DNA from: CAADGU01 sp964581605 | Lineage (GTDB): Bacteria > Chloroflexota > Anaerolineae > Promineifilales > Promineifilaceae | Direction: 5' to 3' | Length of the DNA stretch: 13,309 bases | Assembly: GCA_964581605.1 (NCBI GenBank) | Contig: CAZOPF010000136.1 | Coordinates: 1 to 13,309 of the forward strand | Shown: positions 12,973-13,309 of the stretch, piece after piece | How the letters are laid out: each line of letters opens with the position of its first letter | Numbering within the stretch: the first letter of the stretch is position 1 | Made by a program: the position numbers and the translations under genes | Notes under the pieces: model-generated | Seen by the model: only the letters and a program-made list of their open reading frames with translations | The model's database searches: none | Told to the model about the DNA's origin: nothing

Positions 12973-13309
12973 CCAATACCTGCTTCATAAACTTCGGCAC
13001 ATCCACCGCTTCGCGGGGGCCGACCTTCACTTCCCAGCCGGGCAGTTCACCTTCTACTTCGCCGGAGAGCACGGCCGTGTGCCCCGGCAGCACCAATCGT
13101 TTCCGGCTTACCCTGTCGGCCACGTTGAACCGCTTCACGTCTTTGGCAATGCGTTCCGCGTCAAATTTGCCCGCCGCCCACGCCGTCAGCACGCTCATCC
13201 CCTCGGACTCTGTGACCAGCAACCAGGCGGGCAGTCCGGCACTCTCCACCTCGTTCTTCACGCTGAAGTAGGTGATGGAGAAGTTGGTCGTCACCAGCAC
13301 CGGGTCATC
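12968..13309 (-). CDS. acsC: Corrinoid/iron-sulfur protein large subunit AcsC (CdhE, ACDS gamma), C-terminal part only
   Basis: The frame is open from the window edge (DDPVLVTTNFSITYF) to a TAA at 12970-12968, giving 113 residues; the 5' part lies outside. The sequence matches the C-terminal end of the CFeSP large subunit: VLVTTNFS, LPAWLLVTESEGMSVLTAWAAGKFDAE, a conserved RKRLVLPGHTAVLSGEVEGELPGWEV block, and VGPREAVDVPKFMK. This end belongs to the corrinoid-binding domain, which carries the methyl group from AcsE to acetyl-CoA synthase. The N-terminal [4Fe-4S] domain and barrel cannot be checked. It is the first gene visible of the operon, and acsD and the CODH/ACS genes are expected upstream, beyond position 13309. 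An internal GTG at 13300 is not a real start. Confidence 0.93.
   Translation of the reverse strand, partial: DDPVLVTTNFSITYFSVKNEVESAGLPAWLLVTESEGMSVLTAWAAGKFDAERIAKDVKRFNVADRVSRKRLVLPGHTAVLSGEVEGELPGWEVKVGPREAVDVPKFMKQVLA

Larger units (their letters stand above)
141..13078. repeat. Dispersed octamer palindrome ACGGCCGT, at least 27 copies
   Basis: Exact copies start at 141, 249, 1489, 1711, 2625, 3105, 3919, 3977, 4377, 4579, 4676, 5598, 6064, 6384, 6783, 7246, 9617, 10306, 10641, 10871, 11084, 11400, 11847, 11964, 12090, 12584 and 13071. Many more sites share the core CGGCCG with one flank changed. Nearly all exact copies are inside genes, in all three frames (for example Thr-Ala-Val or Asp-Gly-Arg). 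The count was made by eye and may miss some. Confidence 0.9.

Noticed and set aside
12968..13300. GTG at 13300 as start of a small protein
   Set aside because: The frame stays open upstream to the window edge and the sequence is the conserved C-terminal end of AcsC, so this is an internal codon.

Overview
The window looks like a piece of a moderately GC-rich Chloroflexota genome, most likely an anaerobic lineage near Anaerolineae. This is inferred from protein style (Chloroflexota-like malic enzyme, PA14/SH3b secreted protein, CBS-type family II pyrophosphatase) and from the dense short repeats; no rRNA or marker phylogeny is available. No tRNA, rRNA, IS element, phage gene or CRISPR array was seen.

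Left part (1-3940, all minus strand, read right to left): a secreted protein with three PA14 modules and an SH3b domain, then ruvX, mltG and a truncated-at-edge periplasmic-binding-protein-like lipoprotein. The gaps are short or overlapping, so this could be one transcription unit. The ruvX-mltG pair is a known conserved neighbourhood (yrrK-yrrL in Bacillus). A 182-base divergent gap separates it from a plus-strand, CBS-containing Mn-dependent inorganic pyrophosphatase (4123-5475).

Right part (5566-13309, all minus strand): a Wood-Ljungdahl methyl-branch operon. In transcription order it is acsC (corrinoid/iron-sulfur protein large subunit, only its C-terminus is inside), a small CoA-binding protein, acsV/RACo (reductive activator of the corrinoid protein), acsE (methyl-H4folate:corrinoid methyltransferase), a malic enzyme, a thioredoxin-reductase-like flavoprotein, and methylene-H4folate reductase carrying an N-terminal cysteine-rich MetV-like domain. 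MetF makes methyl-H4folate, AcsE moves the methyl to the corrinoid protein and AcsV keeps that protein active. The malic enzyme and the flavoprotein could supply or relay electrons. The flavoprotein has serines where thioredoxin reductase has its CxxC, and it has lost the NADPH glycine motif, so it is the best candidate for an undescribed redox partner of MetF.

Three kinds of DNA structure overlie the genes. (1) The octamer palindrome ACGGCCGT occurs at least 27 times, like HIP1 in cyanobacteria. (2) Heptamer-period repeats (GTAATTG, GAGATTG, TGCCACC and CACTGCC types), like cyanobacterial STRR repeats, sit between genes and also inside genes; one seems to encode a lipoprotein signal peptide and one an in-frame loop of AcsV. 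(3) All six gaps between the methyl-branch genes hold an inverted repeat at or within about five bases of the upstream stop codon.
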